Source: a bacterium
Lineage (GTDB): Bacteria; Chloroflexota; Dormibacteria; UBA8260; Bog-877
DNA: 6,303 bases
Assembly (NCBI GenBank): GCA_021802115.1
Contig: JAKABA010000224.1
Span: forward strand, 1-6,303
Reading direction: 5' to 3'
Shown: one piece after another, positions 5,821 to 6,303 of the stretch
How positions within the stretch are numbered: the first letter of the stretch is position 1
How the letters are laid out: each line of letters begins with the position of its first letter
Notes under the pieces: generated by a model
Told to the model about the DNA's origin: nothing
Database searches by the model: none
The model's input: the letters and a program-made list of their open reading frames with translations, nothing else
Translations under genes and position numbers: made by a program

Positions 5821-6303
5821 GTGCGGGCGGTGGCCCGCTGCAGACCGGGCGCCCTGTTGCGCCCGACCTTGCTGGTGGCCGTGGTCCCCCTGTTGGCGGC
5901 GGTGCTTGCCTCCTGTGGGCAGTCCCCGCCCAGCTCTGCCGGGCTCGCCACCAGGACGGCGGCGGCCATGGCGGACTCCTCCTACCGGATCTCCGGGAGC
6001 GCCTCAGCCGGAGGGACCACCACCACCTTCTCGGTCGCGACCCTGCCAAACGGCGACTTCTCAGGCAGTGTGGTGACCCGGGTTCCCGGCTCACCCACCC
6101 TCAGCCTCAGGGTGATGGCGGTGGCGAAGAAGGTGTTCGTGCTCTCTCCTCTGGGGCTGCAGCAGCTGGGGGTCACCGCCCTGCCGGGCAACCTCAACCC
6201 TGCCACCACCTGGATCGAGCAGCCGCCCGCCACCGCCCAGCACTACCTGCGGAGCATCGCCCCGTTTGCCGGCCCGGGGATAGGCAGGACCATAGCCCGC
6301 TAC
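5821..6303 (+). CDS. Lipoprotein, N-terminal part (runs off the window)
   Basis: The frame opened by GTG at 5821 has no stop before the window end, giving 161 residues. The start shows a lipoprotein signal: Arg residues at 2, 6, 8 and 14, a hydrophobic core (about 17-30) and a lipobox LASC with the lipidated cysteine at 32. A short Ser/Pro/Ala linker follows. From about 50 on, the sequence alternates like beta strands (SYRISGSASAG, TTTFSVATL, LSLRVMAVAKKVFVLSP). This resembles the general pattern of LolA-like or LppX/LprG-type lipoproteins, which bind lipids on a curved sheet, but I see no diagnostic motif. It lies 22 nt after the exchanger gene; a GGAG at 5803-5806 is too far from the GTG to be a convincing ribosome-binding site. 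An internal ATG at 5968 would remove the signal and is unlikely. The product would be exported and membrane-anchored. Confidence 0.82.
   Translation, partial: MRAVARCRPGALLRPTLLVAVVPLLAAVLASCGQSPPSSAGLATRTAAAMADSSYRISGSASAGGTTTTFSVATLPNGDFSGSVVTRVPGSPTLSLRVMAVAKKVFVLSPLGLQQLGVTALPGNLNPATTWIEQPPATAQHYLRSIAPFAGPGIGRTIARY

Noticed and set aside
4506..5969. 487-codon minus-strand frame across the Nudix, exchanger and lipoprotein genes
   Set aside because: Longest frame in the area, but a Gln/Gly/Arg/Glu-rich composition artefact that spans three well-supported plus-strand genes.

Overview
The window is very GC-rich, with G/C-ending codons throughout. Two of its promoters look leaderless: a TANNNT hexamer ends 7 nt before an ATG. 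Together with a Get3d-like ATPase, a compact M50 protease and a lipoprotein, this suggests a high-GC Gram-positive-type bacterium such as Actinomycetota or a neighbouring phylum (Dormibacterota, Chloroflexota). The lineage is inferred from style only; no marker gene is present.

Layout. On the minus strand, 26-1057 encodes a membrane-anchored SPFH/band-7 (stomatin-like) protein with its own leaderless promoter. Then comes a 544-nt divergent intergenic region (1058-1601) with no supported gene and a few short inverted repeats. All later genes are on the plus strand: (1) a small basic, low-complexity protein with one C-terminal membrane anchor (1602-2066); (2) an ArsA/Get3-family ATPase with a C-terminal alpha-crystallin-like domain (2113-3282); (3) a 77-residue helical protein whose start overlaps the ATPase stop; (4) an M50 site-2-type intramembrane metalloprotease (3521-4303); (5) a Nudix hydrolase (4306-4818); (6) a Na+/Ca2+ exchanger-family membrane protein (4809-5798); (7) the first 161 codons of a lipoprotein running off the end (5821-6303).

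Genes 2-7 are spaced by 22 nt or less or overlap, so they look like one transcription unit started by the promoter at 2100-2105. Gene 1 precedes it by 46 nt and may be read from its own promoter. No arsenic gene (arsB, arsC, arsD, arsR) is present and the ATPase lacks the known As(III)-binding and Get3 zinc motifs, so the 'arsenical pump' label such proteins often receive is probably wrong.

Most products act in or at the membrane: a membrane scaffold, a tail-anchored protein, an ATPase of the family that delivers tail-anchored proteins, an intramembrane protease, a cation exchanger and a lipoprotein. The most interesting reading is a membrane-protein handling locus in which the Get3d-like ATPase, its coupled 77-residue partner and the adjacent tail-anchored protein work together. 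That is inference from domain type and gene order, not something the sequence proves.
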